Source: Lyophyllum atratum
Lineage: Eukaryota > Basidiomycota > Agaricomycetes > Agaricales > Lyophyllaceae
Length of the DNA: 64,000 bases
Assembly (NCBI GenBank): GCA_014905825.1
Contig: JACGCN010000033.1
Coordinates: forward strand, 372,001 to 436,000
Direction: 5' to 3'
Shown here: one piece after another, positions 12,569 to 23,900 of the stretch
Layout: each line of letters opens with the position of its first letter
How positions within the stretch are numbered: the first letter of the stretch is position 1
The notes under the pieces: model-generated
Told to the model about the DNA's origin: nothing
Databases searched by the model: none
What the model saw: the letters and a program-made list of their open reading frames with translations, nothing else
Position numbers and translations under genes: made by a program

Positions 12569-15464
12569 TGCTGGTCGCCTGCGGACCCCGGACTGGACAA
12601 TTTTAGACACAGCACTTCTTGATTCCTCTTTCTTTCCTTTCTCTCGCATCTTGGGATTCAAGTCATCGCATTCATGGATATCCATCATTCTGCACGCATT
12701 GTAATTATTCCGCACGTCCATCTAACTTATTAAACGGTGTATACCATTGTACATTTTTGCCTCCCACCCCGTCCCCACTCGTCTAGCAATAACATTTCCG
12801 GTTCTTGGACCAGTCTAGGCGTTGTAGTCCTGGGCCATTTCCCAACACTACCCATAGCGCCATGCGTCTAACCATGACATGAAGCCTGAAGGCCTGGCCA
12901 CAGTCCAGATTCGCATTGTCAGGAATCGCAGGGTGGTTCTACGCCACCGTCAGAACCGGGTGATCTTTGCGGCTGTATCATGGATTATCCGTGCCTCGGT
13001 GTGAGCGGAGAGCTAAAGGGTCTGGAGAGCGCGTGGATGAAGGTCTCGACTTTCAATGATGAAAATGGATCATGTTGCGCCTGAATGTGGCAGATGAGGC
13101 CCCGCCGCAGTAACGCGAGCCAATAGCACTAATCCATCAGACAGTCGAAGGAAGTTCGAAGCAAAGACTTAGGAGATACAGTCGAGGACTACACGCCCTA
13201 TGTGCGCAAACAGAGATTTTTGAACAAGTGCGGTACTTAGGAAATATTGATTCATGTCCCTGGCCGGTTCAGTTATCTTCTTCCCTGTTCTTCGTTTCTC
13301 ATACACCTTGTTTTCGATTTTATCCTCGTCCCCGACGTTGTCCCGCGTTGGAGTCACAAAGATTATCCGCCCACCAAATGGCCACTACTCTCCTGCGTCT
13401 CTTGCACCAACTCAAGATCCAAGAAAATATCCCGCGGTCTCGCCACATGAGCCGGGCTCTCTTTAGCCCCAGGAGCCTCAGCGTCTGACCACGATCTGCC
13501 GTTCTCACGAGTGCGTATTTATGCAGCCTTCAACACTACCTTGTCGAACCTCACAGATCATCCCATGCGATATCGCTCCCTGATGCTCCCGCGCGTGGGT
13601 CGATGGGAAGAAATTTAACGCGCATTCTTCAGTCAACTTTTCTTTTCCGACAATACGGGTGCTTAATTGTCTGTTGACGTCGTGATCTGCGAGGGCCAAG
13701 GGTAGTAAGGCATTTGTGAGACGTCTCGGCAGCGCCAAGAGACCCTCGGAGGGGGGGTGTATCGACTGAGGCGTTGGATTGTATGATAGCAGACTGCAGG
13801 TAAACTCTTGAGCCGGCAGGGACGCAAGGCCGAAGGGCTCACTGGCCTGATCGAGAGAGGACTAGAACCACACCCTTGTCGGAACGGGAACGGAAAGGCG
13901 ATGGTAGCCTCCCAAGCAACTCCCAAGGCCATTCTCGCGGAGATTGGTCATCGTAGTCTGACTTCTCTGCGGAGTGACCCTCAAAGTCTTTCTAGCACAT
14001 GTCAGCTAGCTGCTACAGTTCCTCGTGAGGGGCAAGAGTGATATCCTCCAAGTCGACCGGCTATACTATTCATGCGCGTTCAAAACGACTGCCGGCCGGA
14101 GCTTCGCCTCCCTGTCGAGTGCTGAGAGCAATGGAACTAGCCAAAGAGAAGGGTCAGGATACCCTAAGACGGAGGATAGCATCTCACATAGACCAGAGCA
14201 CTAGGTCGAACAAGGGCGGATATGGAAGGCGATGATCATATTGTCTGATATTATTATTTGACCTGGTCAGAGCTGGTGAGCTTCGTCAGCAGAAGGCTTA
14301 TGATACAAATGGAGAGCATTCACAGAGGTCGAAATCCATGGGCGTGACAGCTGATCGCTGAAAGCCGTTCCGCAGCTCCTCGCAGCCAAGGGTCTCCTCA
14401 AGCCTAAAAATCATGCGTTCAGGAGCCCACCGACCTCGTGTGCCCAGCCCAGCCCTGATTGAGTTCCCAAACATCGTTTTTTCTCCTAGCGTACCTGTTT
14501 TAGCCTCCCAAAGACGGTACTGGAGACGTTGCGGTGATTCTTTTGCCAAGGAAGGTGGCCACGGCGCAGCGAGTATATGACGTATACGCAACGGACTGCA
14601 GATCCAGACGGGAGGTGATGTGACCGCATTGACTATTTACGCTAACCCAGTCTAACGTTTCCGAGACACAATGCATGACCATCCGCCTCTAACAGACCTT
14701 GGCAGGGAGAGACGCGTAAGCGGAAGGGACCAAAGTCGATGAGCGCAATATAGGGTTAGCCCAGGCCCAGAGTTAAGAAGATGTTGCCTAGTCTATGTAA
14801 TTCCAAGCGACTGTGCGCTCGAGGTAAGTGGTCCTAAACCAATAAGACCGGTCAACTTCGAAGGTCGTCACCAAAGCGGTTCGAGTCCAAGTTGCGATTC
14901 AGCCCAAATGGAAACGGGAATTCCCGCCACCGGCGTTGCCATAAATAGACGGCCTCCTCTATCGGGCGCTGACACTGCGCGCGCCGCGACGGGTTGAATT
15001 GACGAGCACTCTGGTCACATAGGCCCTCAGATCTATTTCTTTACGGGAAACTTCGTGCTAGAAAATGGGGTAGGAAACAGACTAGCTGCCATGGCCGACT
15101 TTCTTCAGGAAATATTCTCTTGGCAGAATCTTTGTGTCCTCCGATGAGTCCTCTCGCACTTCTTTGCACATCTTCAAATATGATCTGTGGGTCTAGATTG
15201 TGTGGCTGCCTGTAATCTATGAACGATGATACCTCACATCTACAGATATTATGCAACTGGGAAGGGGGCTTTTGACCTCTCGGCAATTGCTTTCCTCCCA
15301 GATGCTAGATGGTAGCCTATGTCTCAATATGAGAAGCGGTCTGAATGTAATCCACTTCCGTCTACATAACTCGAAAGAACACCGAGTGGTCTGTCCTGAT
15401 TTTCTCGATAGTAGCACCGTCGTTTATCCGTACTTCCGTCGGCCCAGCGAGCCAAGGCCCGAGG
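12569..15464. other. Gene-empty intergenic stretch
   Basis: I find no supportable gene, RNA or mobile element in 2.9 kb. Frames are short and lack motifs. The sequence is less GC-rich than the flanking coding exons. It may hold decayed transposon remnants, but I could not match any. Confidence 0.4.
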
Positions 15465-16865
15465 TCACGAAAGCGCGTGGACGACCATCTCGAACGTCGC
15501 GAAGGTCATCATGTTAACCGGAATAGCGCTAGAGAATGGCAGAACAAGGCAGAGAAGTCAGGCCGGGGCAGGCATGAAATATAGGACAATCCGTGCCGTA
15601 TCAGAGTTGGGGCGAGGCCTCGGTAGAATACGCTGATCCCTTCTGCGCGATAGGAGTTGACAATCGTCGAAAGCGTCGTCCGGTACGGATTGGTATCGGT
15701 TAGGCTCGACGCAGGCGTGCTACCCAAAAGGGGCGTGCTGAGAGAAGGTGCTGCCAGTGATGGCTGTTCGGTAGCCTGCATGCGGGTCTTCACCACATCG
15801 AAAGGAAAGGTTGCGAGCCATCCGACTGAAGCCGCAATATAAAGCGAATGTACACCTCGGATATACGCGAATACGCACAAATTCCGGCCATTCCGCCAGC
15901 AAAAAGCAATGAAGGCCAAGAGAGACTGTCGACACCCGACGCACTCAGCTTAGAATTGGGCGATGCATTTCCGGGCGCAGGGGAGACGAGGAAACGCGAG
16001 GTCGCTTCATACTGAGGGGAGGGGAGTTACGAGAAAGTTGATCAACCATTAGACGTCGGTATGAGATCTGTTGAGTGGCCTACAGTGAGAAAATACACTC
16101 CATATCCAGTGTCTCTGAGTGCAGTCGCGGTTAGTCCGCGATACAAGCCGGTTATGCCAGACTCTTTCAGGATTCGGAGAGCGACTCGGTGGGCAGAAGT
16201 CGGTTCGGTACAAGACTGCTGCCTGATTTTGATTAATTCAATTGGCGTGGTCAATATGCTGTGAACAGGTGATAAGCACTGGGAGGAATTTTTATGCAGC
16301 TGGGCAACTTGCGAGGATACAATACCACATCCTGCCCCTGCGAGCGTAATTTGGCTAAGTGTAGGGATGTCGTCGCTCTGGCCAAGTTGCAGTTTCAAAA
16401 AGAGCTTGTACGATGCGAAGACTAAGCCATTCATAAGTGCGACAGTAGCCTGCAGAAAACAATCAATGCCATGATTTCATGCCAAGATGGACGAGGTGTG
16501 GAAGTACCAACGGTGATGAAATCCCTTTATATAACCCAACAAACTTCTCCTCACGGACAATCTTTGCGACCGCATGAAACGTAGAGCGGTACTTGGAAGC
16601 AGTCTCGGGATTCTGGAAGCGTACTTTTACTAGAAGATGCGAATGTCATTCATTTTTGCGCGTTGGAGAACGCAGGGCGAATAGCAAAAATACAGCAGAA
16701 TACGGACCAGTGTCGAAGGGATATCCAACCACCAAACTCGTCATTCCCTGGAAAATTCATTGTGTCGGAATACCAGGAAGATCAGATAAGGTGTTTGCCT
16801 ACCGCGACAGTTCCAGCAATGAAGTCAACTCTAGGGTCAAGTTCGACTGTCAGGGAGAGATGCAT
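15465..16865 (-). CDS. Mitochondrial carrier family (SLC25) protein, probably amino acid/carnitine group
   Basis: Carriers of this family exchange metabolites across the inner mitochondrial membrane. Splicing from the ATG at 16865 gives MHLSLTVELDPRVDFIAGTVAG and the three signature repeats: GYPFDTVKVRFQ, TTPIELIKIRQQ and FPFDVVKTRMQ, each with its matrix-side GLYKG / GLYRG / VFYRG partner. The protein ends RAIPVNMMTFATFEMVV before a stop at 15467-15465, about 300 residues in all and typical of the family. The sequence PFDTVKVRFQNPETASKYRS with ATVALMNGLVFASYKLF points to the SLC25A45/A48 or ornithine/carnitine-like branch; the substrate is inferred only. Of the six or so introns, two appear to use GC donors: one GCAAGT (54 bp) between GIVSS and ILTTP, and one GCACGG before AIPVN. 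Without them the conserved motifs do not join. Confidence 0.88.
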
Positions 16866-17497
16866 GAGCTTGATATCTTAACAATCTGGTGGGTTCTGCC
16901 ACCTACTTTGTCCCTCAAGCAGATCACTCATCTTGTGTCTCTGAGCCCTCTCAGTCTGCTTTTGGGCCCCTCTCCTTGACTCATTCAGGCAGAATGTCAC
17001 GGATGATCTTGGGATGGTCGGATGATATCCGAAGTTCAAGAAGCCTGTGATTCTGACGCCCGGTCCGACAAACTTCCCTGAGTATGCCTCTGTTTTATTT
17101 CGACGGCTTCAAACTGCTCTCCTCGATTTGTCACGGTCGTCCAGGTATGCCACGACGTTTAATGTCGTGCGCTTATCCTTCTAGCATGGTTCTTCCGCGG
17201 ATGCTGGTATCCCTCCTAGTGCGAATGACCCTTACCACCGAAACTCTTGCTGCCCTCCTGCTTGGCCCTAGTCGGTGATCCGTTCCGAGTTTTGGATATC
17301 TCACTTCCGACCTGAAGAGTCGAACTTGGGAAAATGCCTTTGAGTTGCGTCCTGGAGCAGATATTCTATGTAGATCTAACAAGGCTGTATCCAACTTGAA
17401 ACACTCGCCATCCGATAACCCATACTTCTGCCCCGCATTTTTCTGAAACTAATGCACTCCTTAAAATCGCCATCAACATCAAATCAACATCAAATCC
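16866..17497. other. Divergent intergenic region between carrier and Kre9-like gene
   Basis: No gene is seen. The two flanking genes are transcribed outwards, so this stretch should hold both promoters. The only clear core element is the TATA box next to the Kre9-like gene. Confidence 0.4.
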
Positions 17498-17506
17498 TAT
17501 ATAAAG
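17498..17506 (+). promoter_or_regulatory. TATA box (TATATAAAG)
   Basis: TATATAAAG lies 100 bp upstream of the ATG at 17606, the usual position for a strong fungal core promoter. This fits an abundantly made surface protein. Confidence 0.6.
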
Positions 17507-17605
17507 AGCGCATTTTCTTTTCCTGTTGCTTTGTGACTGGTCATTCACCCCCATCTTCTCTCAACTTGCTGGTCTTGTTGTTGCGTCTACAGCCTAATTT
17601 CGAAA

Positions 17606-19637
17606 ATGTTTGGAACATTCACATTGACGGCTCTCCTCGCCTCCGCCTCCCTTCTCGTCGTCCGCGCTGATGTCGGTCCAACTGTTCCTGGGCCTGGCAC
17701 GATCTACAAAGAAGGCAAGAAATGTCACATCGAATGGACTGGAGACGCGGGTTCTAAGACTGCATGGAAGAACATGGCTATTGAGCTCATGACGGGCGAC
17801 AACTTCAACATGAAGCATCTGACTAGTACGTTTGCTGAAACTTCCCATCTTCTCGTTCTTTACTTTTTCTCACAAAACAACGTAGCTGTTGCGACTGGTC
17901 TCGACGGTACAGTTGCAGGAACTTTCGATCATCCTTGCCCCGCGGTACGCAGACTTCCATGCATCACATAATAACCGCTCAAACTAAATTCTATTTCCCC
18001 TAGGTTAAGCCCAATTCTGCAATCTACTTCTACCAATTCTCTGCTCCCGGCGCGACCACGAAGCAATGGGCTACCCGCTTTGCCATCGCCTCCCCCAGCG
18101 GCGCAACCACTCCCCCTCCCAACGCTCTCCAGCCTACCACGAACGCGCCCATCCCGTGGGGCGTCGGCGCCCTCGCGGACCCTTCGAAAGCCGTGCCTGC
18201 TCCCGCCAAGCCTGATGTATTAGCCCTCCTCGCCTCCGTCACTCATCTCGTTGCGCGCGCTGATGTCGTCCCTACTGTCCCTGGGCCTGGCACCATCTAT
18301 AAAGAAGGCGAGAAATGTCACATCGAATGGACTGGAGATGCGGGTTCCAAGACCGCATGGAAGAACATGGCTATCGAGCTCATGACAGGCGACAACTTCA
18401 ACATGAAGCATCTGACTAGTACGTTCACTGAAAGCTCCTGATTCTTTCGTTACTTACCGTTTTCCACCATAGCTGTTGCGACTGGTCTTGACGGTACCGT
18501 TGCAGGCACTTTCGATCACCCTTGCCCCGCGGTAGGCGAATCTCCATGCCTCACATAATAACCATCCAACTAAATTCAATTTCCCTTAGGTCATCCCCAA
18601 TTCTGCAATCTACTTCTACCAATTCTCTGCCCCCGGCGCGGCCACGAAGCAATGGGCAACCCGCTTCGCCATCGCCTCCCCCAGCGGCGCGACCACCCCC
18701 CCTCCCAATGCTCTCCAGCCTACCACGAATGCGCCCATCCCCTGGGGTACTGGCGCCCTCGCAGACCCTTCGAAAGCCGTGCCTGCCCCCGCCAAGCGTG
18801 ATGCACCTCCCCACCCTGGTGATCCACTTCCCCACCCCGGCTCCGGCTCCCGTCTCGTCGTCCGCGATGTCGTCCCTACTGTCCCTGGGCCTGGCACCAT
18901 CTATAAAGAAGGCGATAAATGTCACATCAAATGGACCGGAGATGCGGGTTCTAAGACTGCATGGAAGAACATGGATATTGAGCTCATGACAGGCGACAAT
19001 TTCAACATGAAGCATCTGACTAGTACGCATACTGAAAGCTCCTCATATCCTTTCGTTACTTACCGTTTTTTTCACCATAGCCGTTGCGACTGGTCTTGAC
19101 GGTACTGTTGCAGGCAGCTTCGAGCATCCTTGCCCTGCGGTACGCGAACTTCCATGCGCCACATAATAACAGCTCAAACTAAATATCGATTTCCCCTAGG
19201 TCATCCCCAATTCTGCAATCTACTTCTACCAGTTCTCCTCGCCCTGTGCGACCACAAAGCAATGGACCACCCGCTTTGCCATAGCCTCCCCCAGCGGCGC
19301 AACCACCCCCCCTCCCAACGCGCTCCAGCCTACCACGAACGCGCCCATCCCCTGGGGCGTCGGCGCTCTCGCTAACCCTTCGAAAGCCGTGCGTGCTCCC
19401 CTCAAGTCTGGCGCGCCTCCCCCGCCCCAATCTTACGAGGAGTCGACGAAGACTCTGGTGCGGCGCTTCACGACCGTCAGCTCCTCGAGCGCATGTACCA
19501 GCACGGCGTCCTCCAAGAGCGGGATCAAAGTCTCTTCCAAGGACAATGCTGCCGTGGCGGCGGTCGTTGATGCGCGCCTGTGGCAGGCGGCCGTTGCGCT
19601 CGGCGCGTCTGGTTTGGCATTCGCTGTTTTCCTTTAG
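17606..19637 (+). CDS. Kre9/Knh1-like GPI-anchored cell-surface protein with three tandem ectodomains
   Basis: Single-domain relatives are common Ser/Thr-rich cell-wall proteins of mushrooms, with an Ig-like fold named after the yeast beta-1,6-glucan proteins Kre9/Knh1. Residues 1-22 (MFGTFTLTALLASASLLVVRA) are a signal peptide. Each ectodomain reads TVPGPGTIYKEG, CHIEWTGDAGSKTAWKNM, IELMTGDNFNMKHLT, VATGLDGTVAG, PNSAIYFYQFS and TRFAIASPSGATTPPP, and occurs three times, beginning near 17675, 18270 and 18865. Each has two introns in the same places: a GTACG donor after HLT and a GTACG or GTAGG donor after CPA. All units stay in frame across the joints. The C-terminus (SSSSACTSTASSKSG, then AAVALGASGLAFAVFL ending at the stop) is a GPI-anchor signal. 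The first two units have lost that signal, and units 2 and 3 begin with remnants of a signal peptide (LALLASVTHLVARA; RLVVRD). Function is inferred. Confidence 0.85.
17625..19420 (+). repeat. Direct tandem repeat, three units of about 600 bp, inside the Kre9-like gene
   Basis: The phrase GGGCCTGGCAC recurs at about 17690, 18283 and 18888, giving spacings of 593 and 605 bp. Similarity covers exons and introns alike, so the array arose by DNA duplication, not by repeat expansion of the protein alone. Confidence 0.9.
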
Positions 19638-20385
19638 CAGCATCCGCAATTGCGATCGTATTTTTCTTATTTACCTGGGAAATCTATCGGGGGCTATTTC
19701 GTTTTGGTTTTTACTATTCTCTTTTGGTATTAGTTGTTTTGGGGATTTGCCATGTCCGCTTGCTTGCTGGGTATGGGTTATGGGATGTATATCATTATAC
19801 GTATCTGCTATGCATATAGGAAGGGTCTCACGGAACTTGGTGTCGAATTGTGCAACCAAGGAGCAAAACCTCTCACATGAAGATCCCAAAAACGAAATGC
19901 ACGGCGCCATCCACATGCTGTTGCAATTGGTGGGCAATTGGTGGTTATGAGCATGATATTCAGGGAATAATTATAAGCGGGTAAAGCAGAGCTCCTGCTT
20001 CTCCAGACGAAATACCGATCGATGACCGGTTATCGATCGGTACTTCGAGGAGAATTGGGTAAGTTGGCACGGTCTTCGGGGATCCAACCTTCCATTAGCT
20101 TAACAAGTTTCCGCAACATCGTGTAGTTGGTTCGACACGGAATAATTTGAGAATAATCCTCAACCCTTCGTCATGCTCTCACCTCCCTGAGGTACTCCGC
20201 CGCCTGGTCTCTTCAAAAAGCAAGGAGCCGCCTCCTACTTACTGGGCATAAATCTGTTGAACCTCCGGACCGTCACATCCAATCTCAACTGTTTACTGAA
20301 CTCTGTATTCGGTCCCCGGGCCCCAATACACCTATACTTCCATGCTCCCTCGATCACCGCAAAAAACCATCCTACAGTTTATGTA
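19638..20385. other. Intergenic region with a perfect hairpin
   Basis: This stretch holds the 3' flank of the Kre9-like gene and the flank of the tRNA. There is no gene. The one structured element is the inverted repeat listed separately. Confidence 0.4.
20013..20042. repeat. Perfect 11 bp inverted repeat with 8 nt loop
   Basis: TACCGATCGAT (20013-20023) and ATCGATCGGTA (20032-20042) are exact reverse complements around GACCGGTT. It lies between the Kre9-like gene and the tRNA. It could be an RNA 3'-end hairpin or a protein-binding palindrome; nothing in the sequence decides. Confidence 0.6.
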
Positions 20386-20491
20386 GGGCTTAACTGGGAA
20401 TTGAACCCAGGACCTCCTGCATTAAACGCCCCACAACGGCGCGAGATTCGGAAACCCCGAAGCAGGAATCATACTACTAGACCATTAAGCC
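20386..20491 (-). tRNA. tRNA-Pro (anticodon CGG) with intron
   Basis: On the minus strand, GGCTTAA (20491-20485) pairs with TTAAGCC (20393-20387), followed by discriminator C, which is normal for eukaryotic tRNA-Pro. The D arm reads GGTCTAGTAGTATGATT, the anticodon stem is CCTGC/GCAGG, and the T arm is CTGGG-TTCAATT-CCCAG. The anticodon loop begins TTCGGG, so CGG is at positions 34-36. About 34 nt follow before the 3' half of the anticodon stem, the canonical place for a tRNA intron. Total length is 106 nt including the intron. Confidence 0.9.
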
Positions 20492-20517
20492 GACGAACAT
20501 CACCACCTGCCTGATCT

Positions 20518-20543
20518 GGAGGCCACTATACCATTATGCCTCC
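20518..20543 (-). other. tRNA-like 5' fragment / A-box hairpin next to tRNA-Pro
   Basis: Read on the minus strand, this 26 nt piece has the tRNA A-box-like word TGGTATAGTGG inside a GGAGGC/GCCTCC inverted repeat. No anticodon or T arm follows, so it is not a complete tRNA. It may be a relic of a second tRNA or an element derived from one. Confidence 0.35.
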
Positions 20544-20690
20544 AAGAGACGCGCATCATATTCTTGAATCTTGGGGTCGCTGCAAGGTCGCTGCATGAAC
20601 GAGACCAAGAGCAAAAGAGATACACATCTTTTTCATTCGAGTCGGCACATATCCTCACTCTATTTTATCGCATCCCCACCGCCGCATAAA

Positions 20691-23680
20691 TCAAACAATA
20701 GCCCTCCTCCTCGCCGCCGGCCTCCCCCTCTTCCTCTTCTTCCCCTGCTCAAACGCACCCGCCGTCTTCAAGTCCCTCCCAAGCGGGTCTTCCTTCTTCA
20801 CCTCATAGATGCGGACCTACCATTCACATCAAATTCAGTAAATCGTTGAAACAGGGATGCGAGAAGAGGTGAGAAGAGAGGGAAAGGGGGGACTCACGAT
20901 CCAGTTCTCCGACGTAAACGCCTCATCGAGGTAATCAAGCGTAGGCCCCACCTTCGGCATCGACTGCTGCCTCACCCGATCCATCGCCTGTCCTCCCCCA
21001 TACAACTCCGCGAACCTACCCCCCGTCCCAAAATCAGTCTCCATCCACCCATACACCAAAACCAAAAAGGAAGGGGGAAAAAAGAAAACGCACCTATAAT
21101 ACGACATCTTATACATCAAACTCTCCCTCATCGCCTTACTCGCCCCCTCATCCACCCTATACTCCCCCTGCGGCGTAAAATAACTCGGCTCCTGAATCTC
21201 GTCCGGCCACACCCCCTGCGCGATCCGCACCATCCAGAGGAACTTGTTGATGTCGTCCCCGGAGTACCCGATGAGCCCGCCGAAGATGACGAGCACGTAC
21301 GAGACGTCGTGTTTGCGCAGGATCGGGTAGGCCACTTCTTCGGGGGAGGACATGGCTTTGCCGACGGTGGCGATGTGCGCTGTGATAGGCAGGTTTAGTA
21401 GGTGCGCAGAAGGAGAGGTAGGGGGGAGGTGGGAAAGGAAAGCAAGAAAGAAAACGCACTATTATTCCACGTATTATTATCCACCAACGTCGGCCTATCC
21501 GCCATCCCCGCAATCTGATACCCATAATCCCACCAACTCATCACCACCGCGTCCTCCCTCGTATTCTCCCTCAGCCAATAATACGCCTCCCTAAAATCAT
21601 CAATAATATGCTGGCTCCCGTCCGCGTTCTGCGACGCCAGCACCACCGACGGGCTCGAGTACGCAGAGGACGTCACCCAGGTGCAGTGTGAGACGAAGAA
21701 GGCGAGCATGCAGATGGTGTTGAAGATCACCATGATGCGCGTGTCGAGGCCGTAGATGCCTTTGGGGCGGGTGGATTTGGTGGATTTGGCGGTGGAGGGG
21801 GAGGAGGGGGAGGAAGGGGAAAGGATGTCGCTGAGGGTGGTGGAGGGCTCCGCTGCTGCTGCCGCCGCCGCTTTTTTAGCCTTCTTGGTAGCTGAGGCCG
21901 TGGTGGTAGAGGTCGCGGTGGTGGTGGCGGAAATAACCCCATTGATTCCAGCAGTGCCAGCCCCGCTTTCGCTCTGTGCATCATCGACAGCGTCCGGCTC
22001 CGTGGGGTCGACAAAGGTGTCGAGTAGTGTAGAGAGGGCGACGGCGGAGGTGACGCAGACCACGGGGGTAAGTGTGAGCATGAGACGAACCATGACACCC
22101 GCAAAATAGCTCGCCACGACGGCGTAGATGATGACGAATATGTGTTCATCGCGCAGCTCACGGAAGCACAGGAACACGCCAGCGGGGAAAAGGAAGATGA
22201 GGAATTGGAGGTCCATGAAGAAAGACGGCCAGGCGGTGGGTTGATGCTCAGACACGGAGGCGATGATGGGGATGTATCTGGACGACAGGTCAGTATGGGT
22301 TAATCGCGAACTTGACAATTCACGTACTTTTTGGCATAGCCAGTGTCCCACAGGGAGTAGAAGCGACCGGTCCATGGGGCGATCCATCCTTTGTAAGTAA
22401 AGGCAGCGAAAGTGACTGCTCCCAAGATGCCGATGGAGACAACACCAGCGGCGAGGAGCCTTTGGAACTGTTGCGAAGATACGTGGGACCTTACCAGTTG
22501 TGCAAATGCCACGACCTGGAGGAGACCGAAAACGCCTGCGGGAAGCGGGCATCAGACTGGGATGGCGAGAGTATAAGGGTGAGACAAACCAAGTGCAGCC
22601 ATATGCTCGCTAGTTTTGACGGGTTGGAAGCCAACGAAGGGGACTTGCATGCTGGCCAATGTGCCAATGGCATACCAGGAGGAGTAAGCTACATAAAGGC
22701 GACTGCTGAATCGTCCCATGAGGATGAGGACCAGCGCGTGAAGGGGAATCATGTTTGTGATGAAAGCATAACCACCTGCGCGTACCGTCAGCGGAGGGCT
22801 GCAATAGACGAAAACGACACGCACCCCATGCGGCGACCATGTAGAAATAAAATACAGCGGCGGTGGTGCCGTACAGAGCACTTCCTTGTTTAAGAGCTTT
22901 GATCCAGCAGAAGAATGTAAACATGAGGAGGAAGATAGCGATGGCTTCATTGTCGTAGGACCCCGCGACCGAACGGGAGATATAACCAGGAACGATGCCG
23001 ATGAACGCTGCGGCAAGAAGACCAGCGCTGGCGTCTTTCATTTCCTTGGTAAACCTAGAAGCAATATGAGATGGGAATTGCGCATATATGAATGGGTCTC
23101 ACTCGTAGGTCGCCCATGCGGTCAGTGCACTGAATCCGGGTGCGAGAAGCACACAGATATTCCGAATATCGACAGGAAGGTTGACGGCATGCAGGAGGTT
23201 GTAGATGACACCGCTTGTCGCCATGAGACCGGGGTAGACAGTTCCACCAACGACTCGACCGAGAGGATACCATGCCGTGGGATCAAACCAGTTCCAGAAT
23301 TCCTACATGACGGAATCTGCTTAGAGCACCAAATCAACAGATATAGGAGACGCACATAGAACCCTTTGGACGCTAAGACTCTCGTCGCGCGACTTGTACC
23401 GACAATTCAACGCAAGCTATAAACAGAAACGCCAAGCCACTCACTAATTGAACCATGGATCGCTAGAACAGGTCTGTGTCAGAAGCACGACGGGGAACAT
23501 ATGTAAAGGTAGAAAGACGTACAATTCGTGAATGATACTCTCAAAATTGATAACAGCGAACAAGCGCGAAGCAATGGCAGCGCCAGATATGAGGGCGAGA
23601 GCTACGATCCGGATGAGCGACGCTGTGTTCGCGACGGTGGTAGGAGAAAGGTTGGTAGGGAGCGGGTAGGCCTTAGACAT
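20691..23680 (-). CDS. STT3: Oligosaccharyltransferase catalytic subunit STT3
   Basis: STT3 transfers the preassembled glycan from dolichol pyrophosphate to Asn in N-X-S/T sequons in the ER lumen. The start [12 protein letters not shown] is at 23680. The first lumenal loop gives [20 protein letters not shown], then [20 protein letters not shown]. The second acidic motif sits in [14 protein letters not shown]. Many membrane spans follow, then the catalytic-fold motif [20 protein letters not shown] and [16 protein letters not shown]. The C-terminus is basic ([15 protein letters not shown]). Ten or so introns are needed; one acceptor looks to be AAG. An Ala/Thr/Ser-rich, low-complexity insert (near 21760-21960) interrupts the lumenal side just before the WWDYG domain. 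All diagnostic motifs are present. The gene is divergent with the deacetylase, 220 bp between the two ATGs. Confidence 0.96.
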
Positions 23681-23900
23681 GGCCGCAGTCGGGCTGGCGA
23701 GTGTGCTCCTGGCAAGGGTCAGGGGAGATACCAACTACAGAGAGAGCGTGTTCACGGACGTCGTGTGGAAATTGTAAAGGTCGACGTGTCGACTGTCGAT
23801 CCAATTTTAGACGCTGACAAATCATGATCTCACCCGTTATCCCAAGTACTCGCGTGGAATTCTTGACCGCAACTTCTCGCGTTATAACTCTCGCACCAAC

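Noticed and set aside
11492..12721. 409-residue open frame on the minus strand
   Set aside because: Antisense to the GC-rich last exon of the ETT1-like gene; composition is Arg/Leu/His-rich with no motif.
18551..19030. Minus-strand open frames across the Kre9-like repeats
   Set aside because: Mirror frames of the repeated exons, crossing the introns of the real gene; low complexity.
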